A DNA stretch of 64,000 nucleotides from Alphaproteobacteria bacterium UBA6187 (GTDB lineage Bacteria > Pseudomonadota > Alphaproteobacteria > Rickettsiales > UBA6187). Shown one piece after another: positions 46,880 through 55,323 of the stretch. The position numbers and the translations under genes are program-made. The stretch lies in contig DITJ01000104.1 in the NCBI GenBank assembly GCA_002422795.1, positions 18,722 through 82,721 on the forward strand. Reading direction: 5' to 3'. Below the pieces are notes generated by a model that made no database searches, was not told the origin of the DNA, and worked only from the letters and a program-made list of their open reading frames with translations. Every line of letters begins with the position of its first letter. The stretch's first letter is position 1.

Positions 46880-47755
46880 ATGAAAATATCAAAACAAGCA
46901 CTAGGTAAAGGACTTTCCGCATTAATCTCGACTGATGATGATGACTTTCAAACAGCAGAAAGATTGCAGCCACTGGAGATGCCTTTAAATTTATTGGTGG
47001 CTGGGAAATCGCAGCCAAGGGGGTATTTTGAAGAGAGTAGCTTGCAGGAGCTTGCTGAATCTATTAAGAAAAATGGAGTTATTCAGCCCATTTTGGTGAG
47101 GAAATTAAATGATATAAGCTATGAAATAATTGCTGGAGAGCGTCGTTTCCGCGCTTCAAAACTGGCCGGATTACAGACCATGCCTGTAATTATAAAAGAA
47201 TTAGATAACCGGCAAGCATTGGAATTAGCCCTTATAGAAAATATCCAAAGAGAAAACCTTACTGCAATTGAAGAAGCTGAGGGGTATAAACGCCTACAGG
47301 AAGAATTTAACTACACGCAAGAGCAATTAGGTAATGTTTTAGGAAAAAGCCGTAGCCATGTAGCAAATATGCTGCGTTTATTAACCCTGCCGCAATCAAT
47401 AAAAGATATGTTAAATTCCGGGTTGATTTCTATGGGGCATGCCAGGGTATTGGTGGGGGTGGAGGGTCCACAAGCATTAGCTGAAAGAATAGTTAATGAA
47501 GGGCTAAGTGTGCGTGATGCTGAAAAGTTTGCCAGCGGTAGTATGCATAGTCAAGTTACAGCAAAAGAGCGTCAACCGAGTCAGAAAAGAAATAACTCTA
47601 CCGCATCTAGCGCGCAAAAGGATGAGGATTTATTGCTTATAGAAAGATCTTTATCAGATTTACTTGGTATGAAGATTTCTATTGAGGAAGATCGTGTTGT
47701 GCTTTACTACAACAATCTTACTGAACTAGATAAGATATTGCAAAGGATAGGTTAA
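46880..47755 (+). CDS. parB: Chromosome-partitioning protein ParB (Spo0J)
   Basis: The 291-residue protein has an N-terminal CTPase domain with GERRFRASKLAG and the LIENIQRENL segment. A helix-turn-helix DNA-binding domain (LGNVLGKSRSHVANMLRLL) reads parS, and a C-terminal dimerisation domain closes the protein. It loads at the three parS sites in this window and acts with ParA. AAGGAAAAG serves as a ribosome site before ATG 46880. Confidence 0.96.
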   Translation: MKISKQALGKGLSALISTDDDDFQTAERLQPLEMPLNLLVAGKSQPRGYFEESSLQELAESIKKNGVIQPILVRKLNDISYEIIAGERRFRASKLAGLQTMPVIIKELDNRQALELALIENIQRENLTAIEEAEGYKRLQEEFNYTQEQLGNVLGKSRSHVANMLRLLTLPQSIKDMLNSGLISMGHARVLVGVEGPQALAERIVNEGLSVRDAEKFASGSMHSQVTAKERQPSQKRNNSTASSAQKDEDLLLIERSLSDLLGMKISIEEDRVVLYYNNLTELDKILQRIG

Positions 47756-47784
47756 TTGGCATTTCTATAATTCTGGCAATAATG

Positions 47785-47865
47785 TATACTTATATTTCAT
47801 TATGCAGAAGCTTCGCCAATTATGCAAGTCCGAAGAATAACAACATAGAAATGAAAATGAGTATA
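47785..47865. repeat. Short TATAC-ended inverted-repeat element
   Basis: An 81-bp palindrome in the parB-addA gap. The left arm TATACTTATATTTCATT pairs with the right arm AATGAAAATGAGTATA. Termini resemble the TATAG elements at 2478 and 42184, so it may be a reduced member. Confidence 0.6.
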
Positions 47866-47954
47866 AAGCAGGAGAGGGTGCTTTTTTAGAGATTGCCTTA
47901 CTGTTGATCTTGTTTTTCTTTCCAAGCAGCTAAATTTCCGCTATTGCTACTATC

Positions 47955-50900
47955 ATGACAACAGCACAGCTTCAAGCATCAGACCCGGCATATTCGGTAT
48001 GGGTGGCGGCATCTGCCGGAACGGGAAAAACCACCGTGCTTACCTCACGTGTGCTGCGCCTGCTGCTTAATAATACCAACCCGGGGAAAATTCTGTGCCT
48101 AACCTACACAAAGGCAGGTGCTGCGGAAATGGAATGCCGCATTAAAGCCAGATTATGCCGCTGGGTAACATTGCCGGAAAATGAGCTTATCGTAGAATTA
48201 ACGAAGCTTACCACTGAAATTCCAAGCGCAGATACAATAAAGCTCGCCCGCAAATTATTCCTTGAAACGCTGGATACGCCTGACGGGATTAAAATCCAGA
48301 CCATCCACTCATTCTGCCAGGGATTAATGCGCCGTTTTCCGCTTGAGGCGGGGATTGTGCCGCATTTTAAGGTTATGGACGATAAAACCTCAAGAGAATT
48401 ATTAAAAGAAGCACGCTTAAAGCTCCTTTCTGATTCAGATATTTATACGGCAGAAATAAAAGCCTCCATTACAAATATTTTCAGGCGAATTCGCGAAGGC
48501 ACGTTTTCAGAAGTAATTGAAGGTATAATAAGTGACCGTGGTAAACTGGGCAAGGCAATCGCCCAATCTGGTGGGGTAGAGGGGCTAAAAAAAGCAATAT
48601 TCGGATTGCTTGAAGTGGATGAGGGGCAAGATGAATATGCCGTCCTTAAAAACGCCATGCAGGAGGCAAATTTTAACAGGAAAGAATTGCATGCAACAGC
48701 TATTGGGCTTTTAAATGAAAAAGGCGTGACTTTTATAGAGCGCGGAAAAATTATATGTAACTGGCTGGAGCAGGACGAAAAAGGCAGGCTGGAAAATTTC
48801 CACTCATATAAACTTGCATATCTTACTAAAGAAGAGGCGCCAAGGGCGGCATTGCTTCCTGCAAAAACCAATATACCGCCTGAACCGATAGACTTTGAAA
48901 AAGAGCGTATATGCAGGCTGATTAGAGCCATAAAAAGAACCAGGCTGGCGCTTCTTTCCAGTAGCATGGTAGATATTGCCTGCTCGCTCTTGGCATTATA
49001 CGATATAGAAAAATCCGGCAAGGCATATCTTGATTATAACGACCTTATCACAAAAGCCGAAAACCTGCTTTCTGGCACAGATATTGCACCATGGGTGCTT
49101 TATAAACTAGATGGCGGCATAGACCACTTGCTGCTCGATGAAGCGCAGGATACCAGCCTGGCACAGTGGCATATCATAGATTCCTTATGCTCGGAATTTT
49201 TTACAGGCAGTGGCGCGCGCGATGTGGAGCGGACAATTTTCGTGGTAGGAGATGAAAAGCAATCAATATTCAGCTTCCAGGGGGCGGCTCCGCATATATT
49301 CAATAAAATGCGCTATAAATTCCAGGAGCGCGCCGAGCAGGCAGGCAAGCAATGGCTGAATGTAAGGCTGGATGAATCTTTCCGCTCTGCGCCTGTGGTG
49401 TTGCGGGCGGTGGATGCGGTATCGCAGGGATTGGGGATTAGGACTTGGGGATTAGGGAATCATAATAATCTGGAATCAACTTCCTTTAATATTAACGCGG
49501 CTTCCTCGCCACCTCCCAATCCCCAATCCCCAATCCCCAACTTACATATTCCCCACCATAAAACCCTGCATGGCAAAGTGGAAATATGGCCTTTAATCGA
49601 ACGGCAACAAGAAGAAGAGCAAAGTGCCGGCTGGGTGATGCCGCTGGAATATAAGGATAAACAGAACCCCCCGAAAATTCTTGCTGAAAAAATTGCCAGC
49701 ACCATAAAGAAGTGGCTTGATAATGGCCGCATAATTGAAGCAACGGGGCAGAAAGTGCGTGCAGGCGATATAATTATATTGCTGCGCAAAAGAACCAACA
49801 TGGCGGATAATATTATCTCCAGTTTGAAAAGCCGCAATGTTGCCGTGGCAGGGCATGATAGGCTTATAATAACAGAGCATATTGCGGTTATGGATTTAAT
49901 GGCGTTGGGTAACTTCCTGTTGCTGCCCGAAGATAGTCTGTCGCTCGCCTGCGTTTTAAAATCACCCTTAATCGGCTTTTCGGAAGAAGATTTATTTCAA
50001 GTTGCGTATGGAAGGGATAAAAAAAGCCTATGGCAGGCTTTGAAAGAGCGCGCAAAAGATGCGCAAAACCCGCCGCATTTCCAGCATGCAGTGGAGTATC
50101 TTTCCAATCTGCTGAATAAGGTTGATTATTTTACTCCATTTAAGCTTTATTGTTATATATTAGAGGCTATCGGCGGCAGGAAAAAGCTGGTGCAGCGCCT
50201 GGGCGAGGAAATAAATGATCCCGTGGATGAATTCCTTTCTTTGAGCCTTGAATTTGAAAAATCCCATGCCCCTTCCTTGCAGGGTTTTTTAAACTGGCTG
50301 GAATCCGGCAAATCAGAAATAAAACGCGATATGGAACAAAGTGGCACAGATGCTGTAAGGGTGATGACAGTGCATGGCTCTAAGGGGCTAGAAGCGCCTA
50401 TAGTCATAATGCCTGATACCACTACCGTACCCGAAACGAAAATGAAAATTTTCTGGCATGAGGATGATAACGCAAACATACTTCTCTGGCCGGGCGGTTC
50501 GCATAACGAGGAAGAATTCTGCGATGCTATAAAAGAAAACAAAAAAATGGAAGAAAAGCAGGAATATTACCGCCTGCTTTATGTAGCCATGACCCGCGCT
50601 AAATTTGAGCTATATGTAGCAGGTTCGGTAGGTAAAAAAAGCAGGCCGGATTGGTGCTGGTATGATGTTATATATTCCGCACTTGATAATATTAGACTTC
50701 CACGGAAACAGGGTTTTGGGGAGGCAGATGCGCGAAGCGAGTATCACAGAACCGTAAGCGTACAGGGCGTACGTGCGGATTCGAGAAACGCAGCGACAAG
50801 CGAGCTGCCCACCAAAACCCTGTTTCCGTGGAAGTCTATTGCGGAAAAAGATGCAGATGGCATCTTACGCTTAAGCGGCGGCAATCCTGCGATTATAAAA

Positions 50901-51551
50901 GAATCGCAAATAAAGCAGGCCGCTGTTTTTGCCCCGCTGCCTGCATATTTATTGAATAAGCCTGAAAGTGAGCCAAACCCAACGCGCCCCCTTACCCCAT
51001 CAAAAATTGAAGGGGAGCAAGGCGCGGAGGTTTATTCGCCGTCCAGCCGGGCAAAGCTTATGGAAGGCAAGATTATCCATAGCCTGCTGGAATTCCTGCC
51101 TGATATATTTGAGGCAAACCGCATGGATAAAGGGCTTGAATTTTTAAGAAAGAAGTTTCCCACCGCTGAAAATGTGGAGATAGAAAGCATACTGGCGAAC
51201 TTGCTTGCAATAATGTGCAGGGACGATCTAAAGCATGTATTTAGCGAAACATCCCGCGCCGAAGTGCCGGTTATAGGAATCGCTGGCGGCATGGTTATAT
51301 CGGGCCGTATCGACAGGCTAGGCATCACAGATGATAAGGTAATAATAGTTGATTACAAAACCGGGCGCATACCGCCTAAATCAATTTCAGCTATAAATAG
51401 GGCTTATATTAAGCAGATGTCTGTTTATAAGGATATCATTAAGGAAATTTACCCTGCCAAGCAAGTGGAATGTTACCTTATATGGACAGAAGGTGCGGTA
51501 GTTTTCAAATTACCTGAAGAAACCCTTGGTAAACAGGCGAGTGTAGTGTAA
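47955..51551 (+). CDS. addA: Helicase-nuclease subunit AddA with two in-frame repeat insertions
   Basis: A 1198-residue UvrD-like helicase/exonuclease of the AddAB double-strand-break repair machine. Walker A is VAASAGTGKTT near residue 18 and Walker B region LLLDEAQDTSLAQW; VFVVGDEKQSIFSFQGA, MTVHGSKGLEAPIVIM and LYVAMTRAK are helicase motifs. The nuclease site has GRIDRLG and VIIVDYKTGRIPP. Residues about 491-529 and 915-960 are encoded by palindromic repeats that keep the frame. The partner addB, usually immediately upstream, is replaced here by parB. Confidence 0.95.
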   Translation: MTTAQLQASDPAYSVWVAASAGTGKTTVLTSRVLRLLLNNTNPGKILCLTYTKAGAAEMECRIKARLCRWVTLPENELIVELTKLTTEIPSADTIKLARKLFLETLDTPDGIKIQTIHSFCQGLMRRFPLEAGIVPHFKVMDDKTSRELLKEARLKLLSDSDIYTAEIKASITNIFRRIREGTFSEVIEGIISDRGKLGKAIAQSGGVEGLKKAIFGLLEVDEGQDEYAVLKNAMQEANFNRKELHATAIGLLNEKGVTFIERGKIICNWLEQDEKGRLENFHSYKLAYLTKEEAPRAALLPAKTNIPPEPIDFEKERICRLIRAIKRTRLALLSSSMVDIACSLLALYDIEKSGKAYLDYNDLITKAENLLSGTDIAPWVLYKLDGGIDHLLLDEAQDTSLAQWHIIDSLCSEFFTGSGARDVERTIFVVGDEKQSIFSFQGAAPHIFNKMRYKFQERAEQAGKQWLNVRLDESFRSAPVVLRAVDAVSQGLGIRTWGLGNHNNLESTSFNINAASSPPPNPQSPIPNLHIPHHKTLHGKVEIWPLIERQQEEEQSAGWVMPLEYKDKQNPPKILAEKIASTIKKWLDNGRIIEATGQKVRAGDIIILLRKRTNMADNIISSLKSRNVAVAGHDRLIITEHIAVMDLMALGNFLLLPEDSLSLACVLKSPLIGFSEEDLFQVAYGRDKKSLWQALKERAKDAQNPPHFQHAVEYLSNLLNKVDYFTPFKLYCYILEAIGGRKKLVQRLGEEINDPVDEFLSLSLEFEKSHAPSLQGFLNWLESGKSEIKRDMEQSGTDAVRVMTVHGSKGLEAPIVIMPDTTTVPETKMKIFWHEDDNANILLWPGGSHNEEEFCDAIKENKKMEEKQEYYRLLYVAMTRAKFELYVAGSVGKKSRPDWCWYDVIYSALDNIRLPRKQGFGEADARSEYHRTVSVQGVRADSRNAATSELPTKTLFPWKSIAEKDADGILRLSGGNPAIIKESQIKQAAVFAPLPAYLLNKPESEPNPTRPLTPSKIEGEQGAEVYSPSSRAKLMEGKIIHSLLEFLPDIFEANRMDKGLEFLRKKFPTAENVEIESILANLLAIMCRDDLKHVFSETSRAEVPVIGIAGGMVISGRIDRLGITDDKVIIVDYKTGRIPPKSISAINRAYIKQMSVYKDIIKEIYPAKQVECYLIWTEGAVVFKLPEETLGKQASVV
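49427..49541. repeat. Heptamer-word quasi-palindrome in frame inside addA
   Basis: The left arm consists of GGGGATT-like words (GGGATTGGGGATTAGG, then CTTGGGGATTAGGG); the right arm is CCCAATCCCCAATCCCCAAT. It translates to a Gly/Ser/Pro/Asn-rich insert (GLGIRTWGLGNHNN... to SPPPNPQSPIPN) between helicase motifs. Same construction as the intergenic heptamer palindromes. Confidence 0.85.
50697..50834. repeat. Palindromic element with CGTAAGCGTA core, in frame inside addA
   Basis: A 138-bp element (46 codons) with perfect 23-bp arms (50697-50719 and 50812-50834; outer CTTCCACGGAAACAGGG). The interior has CCGTAAGCGTA and GTACGTGCGGA, shared with the elements in tatD and at 28755. It translates without a stop and keeps the addA frame. 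Confidence 0.9.
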
Positions 51552-51669
51552 GATAATATCTACCTTGAAATTTGCTCCAACTGACATTATATAATAGCAA
51601 TAAGCCACAGCAAGCAGGCTGTAATTAAGATATAGCAATATCAAAAAATAATTAAACATAGGAATTTTT

Positions 51670-51993
51670 ATGTCGCACGAAACTACAGATATTAATTTTG
51701 AAAAAGATGTTTTAAAAGCAAATGGCCCTGTACTTGTTGATTTCTGGGCTGAATGGTGTGGGCCTTGTAAGCAGTTATCTCCGATTATTGACGAAATTTC
51801 CAACGAACTTAAAGGCAAGCTGGAAGTTTATAAAGTAAATATAGACCAAAACCCGGATGCACCTGCTAAATATAATGTGCGCGGTATACCTACCTTACTT
51901 ATATTTAAAGATGGCGCGCCAGTTGCAACTAAAGTAGGCTCACTTCCAAAAAGCCGCCTTGTTGAGTGGATTACAACTGTTATTGCTGCGTAA
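51670..51993 (+). CDS. trxA: Thioredoxin
   Basis: A 107-residue protein-disulfide reductase of standard length. [14 protein letters not shown] carries the active site, and the cis-Pro segment is [13 protein letters not shown]. The addA-trxA order is common in alphaproteobacteria. A strong terminator follows. Confidence 0.97.
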   Translation: MSHETTDINFEKDVLKANGPVLVDFWAEWCGPCKQLSPIIDEISNELKGKLEVYKVNIDQNPDAPAKYNVRGIPTLLIFKDGAPVATKVGSLPKSRLVEWITTVIAA

Positions 51994-52037
51994 TATCTAC
52001 CATTCCACTTAGTTTTAATAAAATTTTGAAGTACAGT

Positions 52038-52071
52038 AAAACCCCCTATCCTTCAATGGATAGGGGGTTTT
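52038..52071 (+). terminator. Rho-independent terminator of trxA
   Basis: A perfect 14-bp stem AAAACCCCCTATCC / GGATAGGGGGTTTT with a 6-nt loop, 45 bp after the stop and ending in TTTT. This is the clearest intrinsic terminator in the window; the A/T symmetry lets it work in both directions. Confidence 0.93.
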
Positions 52072-52192
52072 GCAATTGCAATCAGTATATTATTTATATG
52101 CCAATATTGCCCTAGTGGCTCAAAATAATGGAAGAATATACAAAATTACAAACCTCGAATTCTATATAATTAAATAAAACCAGGTAATATTT

Positions 52193-52561
52193 ATGGAAAT
52201 AAAAACAGTTGATGTGCAAGCTTTGCAAGAGCTTCTTGATAGAAATGAAGTAGTGCTTATTGATGTTCGTGAGGTTGATGAGCATAGCGAAGCAAGCATT
52301 CCTAGCGCTATTAATATCCCCCTTGGCATTGTCACAATAGAATTACTGCCTAAAAACAACTCTGGAAAGAAACTTGTCTTGCATTGCGGCGGTGGCGGAA
52401 GAAGCGCCAAGGCTTGCGAAAAATTAATAATGCAGGATTCCGATATTGAAGTTTATAACCTTACAGGCGGTATCCGCTCATGGAAAGGGGCTGGATATGC
52501 TGTAAATGGGGCTGGTATAATTAGTTCCAATATGTGTGCCATCAAAGTAAAAAGTGAATAG
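52193..52561 (+). CDS. Single-domain rhodanese-like protein
   Basis: In this 122-residue protein, VVLIDVREVDEHSEASIPSA is the rhodanese start block, the active loop is HCGGGGRSAKAC with the catalytic Cys, and GGIRSWKGAGY is the typical end. It may transfer sulfane sulfur; the acceptor is unknown. The stop overlaps the DUF486 reading frame if that gene starts at its GTG. Confidence 0.93.
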   Translation: MEIKTVDVQALQELLDRNEVVLIDVREVDEHSEASIPSAINIPLGIVTIELLPKNNSGKKLVLHCGGGGRSAKACEKLIMQDSDIEVYNLTGGIRSWKGAGYAVNGAGIISSNMCAIKVKSE

Positions 52562-52565
52562 CTTG

Positions 52566-52904
52566 ATGATTCCTTTAACCACTATATTATTGCTGACATT
52601 TTCCAATATTTTTATGACATTTGCCTGGTATGGGCATTTGAAATATAAGGCTACGCCATTATTCGTGGTGATTCTGGTTAGTTGGGGTATAGCATTTTTT
52701 GAATACTGCCTGCAAGTTCCTGCAAACCGTATCGGGCATGGTTATTTTTCAGCTGTGGAATTAAAAACTATCCAGGAAATAATTACATTATTGGTATTTG
52801 TGGCATTTTCTTATTTATATCTGGATGAGGAAATGCGCTGGAACCATCTGGTTGGTTTTGTTTTTATAGTCCTTGCAGCATTTTTTATTTTTAAGAAGTG
52901 GTAG
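52566..52904 (+). CDS. DUF486 (DMT-like) small membrane protein
   Basis: The protein has 112 residues and four hydrophobic segments. FMTFAWYGHLK, WGIAFFEYCLQVPANRIGH and the C-terminal EEMRWNHLVGFVFIVLAAFF are the DUF486 family signature, related to drug/metabolite-transporter helices. Substrate is unknown. The ATG at 52566 is chosen; a GTG four codons earlier overlaps the rhodanese stop and is possible. Confidence 0.9.
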   Translation: MIPLTTILLLTFSNIFMTFAWYGHLKYKATPLFVVILVSWGIAFFEYCLQVPANRIGHGYFSAVELKTIQEIITLLVFVAFSYLYLDEEMRWNHLVGFVFIVLAAFFIFKKW

Positions 52905-52913
52905 TGGATATCT

Positions 52914-53017
52914 GTCATTGCGAGCGAAGCGTGGCAATCTATGCGGTATAAAAACAAACTGTGTAGTTGCTTGTAACCTCGTATGGATTGCCACGCCACT
53001 TCGTGGCTCGCAATGAC
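52914..53017. repeat. GTCATTGCGAG-type inverted repeat
   Basis: A 104-bp palindrome from GTCATTGCGAGCGAAGCG to CTTCGTGGCTCGCAATGAC. It lies between two convergent genes, and its arms match 18564-18661. Confidence 0.9.
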
Positions 53018-53030
53018 GGAGGCAAAAATT

Positions 53031-53882
53031 CTACAAACAGCTTTTCAACCCCTCCCTATAAGTCGGATATTTAAGCTGCACACCTAATTCCTGTTTGATG
53101 CGTTCATTGCTAACGCGCCTATTGCTTGCCCAGAAACTTTTTGCCATTTCTGAGAGTTCCGCCTGCTCAAATTCCACAAGTGGCGGAGGGGTTATTCCAA
53201 GTAGCTTTGCCGCATATTCAACCACCTGGGCCTGCGGTGCAGGCTCGTCATCCGCGCAGTTATATACACGCCACGGGTTTGGTTTATTTATAGAGCCTCG
53301 CAAGATTCCCGCAATATCTTCAACATGTATACGCGAAAACACCTGCCCTTCCTTATGCACTCTGTGCGCTTTTCCCGCTTTTAATTCATCAATTGCACTA
53401 CGACCTTTGCCGTAAATTCCAGAAAGGCGGAATATATGCACAGGCAAGCCGCAGTCGAGCCACGCCTCTTCCGCATCGGCTCGCCTCTGGTTGCGCCCAT
53501 GAGGCGGATTTACAGGCGTTTCTTCACTGACCCATGCACCATTATGATCGCCATATACACCAGTGGTAGAAAGATAACCAAACCATTCCAGGTTTGGGAG
53601 TGATTTTAGGTCAGCCAGGTGGTGGTGGAGTACAGGGTCTAGGGGCTGGGGGCTGGAGGCTGGGGGAGCCGAATGCAAAATATGCGTTACTCCTCCCAAA
53701 TCCCAAACTTCCTGAAGGGGTAAATCATTATCAAATATATAAGCGGTGATGCCCATGGCGCGCAGGCGTTCGCATTTATCAGATGTGCGGCAAGTGCCAG
53801 AAACGCGCCAGCCCTCGAGCAGCAGTTGCTTTGCTAAAATTAAAGCAGAATATCCGAGGCCGAAGCAGAAGAGGTGGGGCAT
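53031..53882 (-). CDS. NAD(P)-dependent epimerase/reductase, extended-SDR (YeeZ-like)
   Basis: The protein has about 283 residues. The dinucleotide motif is degenerate, FCFGLGYSALILAKQLL. WFGYLSTTGVYGDHNGAWVSE is a recognised YeeZ/SDR segment, where Tyr of the YxxxK triad is missing and RNQRRADAEEAW follows instead. A pro-rich loop (APPASSPQPLDP) is encoded by GGGGCTG heptamers read on the other strand. Substrate is unknown. The ATG at 53882 begins the family sequence; another lies two codons upstream. Confidence 0.85.
   Translation of the reverse strand: MPHLFCFGLGYSALILAKQLLLEGWRVSGTCRTSDKCERLRAMGITAYIFDNDLPLQEVWDLGGVTHILHSAPPASSPQPLDPVLHHHLADLKSLPNLEWFGYLSTTGVYGDHNGAWVSEETPVNPPHGRNQRRADAEEAWLDCGLPVHIFRLSGIYGKGRSAIDELKAGKAHRVHKEGQVFSRIHVEDIAGILRGSINKPNPWRVYNCADDEPAPQAQVVEYAAKLLGITPPPLVEFEQAELSEMAKSFWASNRRVSNERIKQELGVQLKYPTYREGLKSCL
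53642..53669. repeat. Four GGGGCTG-type heptamers inside the epimerase gene
   Basis: GGGGCTG, GGGGCTG, GAGGCTG and GGGGAGC in tandem, in frame in the minus-strand epimerase gene. It is analogous to the AATCACC run in hemH. Confidence 0.65.
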
Positions 53883-54111
53883 GAGCAATTACAAAATATT
53901 AGGTATTATGATAAATTCAGAAATAATAAGTACTAAAATTTAAATAAGATCTAAGCGCGCACCGGATAAAATCTCATGAACCTATGGAAACAATCTTTAT
54001 TTCTGCAATAAGTTATTGTTTATACCGCCATTTATTACTTAAATTTATATTTAAGTTGTTATCCTTATATGATATAAGGGTATAAATAACATATTTTATT
54101 TTAATTAGAAA

Positions 54112-54846
54112 ATGTTTGCTTCACATACACAAAGAAAAAAAGCCTTCACTTTAATTGAGCTCTCGGTTGTTATTGTAATAATCGGGCTTATCGTTGCGGG
54201 AATAGTTTCTGGAACGAACCTTGTACGACAAGCAAAGTTAATTGCTATAACTAAAGATGTAAATAGGTATGTAGCTTCAATAAATAGCTTTAAGCTATTA
54301 TATAATGCACTTCCTGGGGATATAAAAAATGCATCTTCGTATTTCCCCGGCGCTAATGATGGAAATGGCAATAACTTTATTAATTGGCAAGGCACAGACT
54401 ATGAGGATAAATTGGCGTGGCAACATCTTGCATTAGCAAACTTGATAAATGGCAAATATAGTGGTTCAGGTTCTGGGCCTCCATATGTTGCAGGGGTTAC
54501 TGTTCCATCTGGTCCATTACCCAGAAGTGCGTATTGGCTTACAGAGGCTGTTGCATCAAATCCTTTTTCTGACATATGGGGATATGGTGGAACTAATATA
54601 CAGTTTGCCGCCCAAATAGGAAGCGGTAGTAGTAATTATCCAATTGGGCCAATAATAACAGCTATAGAAGCATATGCTATAGATAAAAAAATTGATGATG
54701 GGCTTCCAAATAAAGGTACTTTTATGGCTCGTAATGGCGTGTTTGCAGTAAATCCATGTACAAGCTCCTCAGCCCCTTACACATATATAACTTCATCTAG
54801 TGATCTATCATGTAGGATATTTTTCTTTATAAGTTCAAAACGATAG
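54112..54846 (+). CDS. Type IV pilin-like prepilin
   Basis: The 244-residue protein has a short basic leader and class III cleavage region KKAFTLIELSVVIVIIGLIV, with Ala rather than Gly at -1 and Glu at +5, followed by the hydrophobic helix. The body has a Gly/Ser/Asn-rich region, and two C-terminal Cys (NPCTSS..., DLSCRIFFF) may form the D-loop disulfide. It is probably processed by the prepilin peptidase at 62286 and assembled by the pilMNOPQ machine. It stands alone; whether it is a major or minor pilin cannot be told. Confidence 0.9.
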   Translation: MFASHTQRKKAFTLIELSVVIVIIGLIVAGIVSGTNLVRQAKLIAITKDVNRYVASINSFKLLYNALPGDIKNASSYFPGANDGNGNNFINWQGTDYEDKLAWQHLALANLINGKYSGSGSGPPYVAGVTVPSGPLPRSAYWLTEAVASNPFSDIWGYGGTNIQFAAQIGSGSSNYPIGPIITAIEAYAIDKKIDDGLPNKGTFMARNGVFAVNPCTSSSAPYTYITSSSDLSCRIFFFISSKR

Positions 54847-54899
54847 AACAAGAGTATAACGCGTAGCCTTATATTTTGTGCGGAAATATAAGAATATTT

Positions 54900-55214
54900 T
54901 TAAGCCGCCAGCTTTTTCTTTAATAACTCATTAAGCACCTGCGGATTAACCTTGCCGCCCGAAGCTTTCATAACTTGCCCCACAAAGAAGCCAAATAATT
55001 TATCCTTACCGCTTCTATATTCAGCAACTTTATCCTGGTTCGCTGCCATTATTTCTTCGATAACTTTCTCGATTGTGCCAGTATCAGTAACCAGTTTTAA
55101 TCCCTGTTATTCAACAATCTGAGCGGCAGATTTGCCGGTTTCAATATGGTATAGAATACATCTTTGGCCATTTTGCTGGAGATAGTATTATCTGTGATAA
55201 GGCTCAGCAATCCA
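54900..55214 (-). pseudogene. Broken duplicate of the gatB 3' end
   Basis: The minus strand repeats 56533-56848 (last ~105 codons of gatB) with about one difference in ten. It retains its own stop (KKLAA*), but has an in-frame TAA where gatB has EEQG and a 1-nt deletion near 55142. Beyond 55214 similarity to gatB ends; a short frame continues to an ATG at 55300 with unrelated sequence. With 56533-56848 it flanks the ligase gene as direct repeats. The 477-bp gap 54847-55323 holds only this. Confidence 0.9.
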
Positions 55215-55323
55215 TCCTTTTCAAGAGAACTAACCGCCATTTTACTAAAGAAGAAATTCTGACAAGCAGTTATTTCTTTATATGGAACATGGCTTGCCAT
55301 TTTCTTTTATACCCATGATAAAT

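Noticed and set aside
55097..55300. 67-residue minus-strand frame as a real gene
   Set aside because: More than half is the frameshifted gatB duplicate; best explained as part of the pseudogene.
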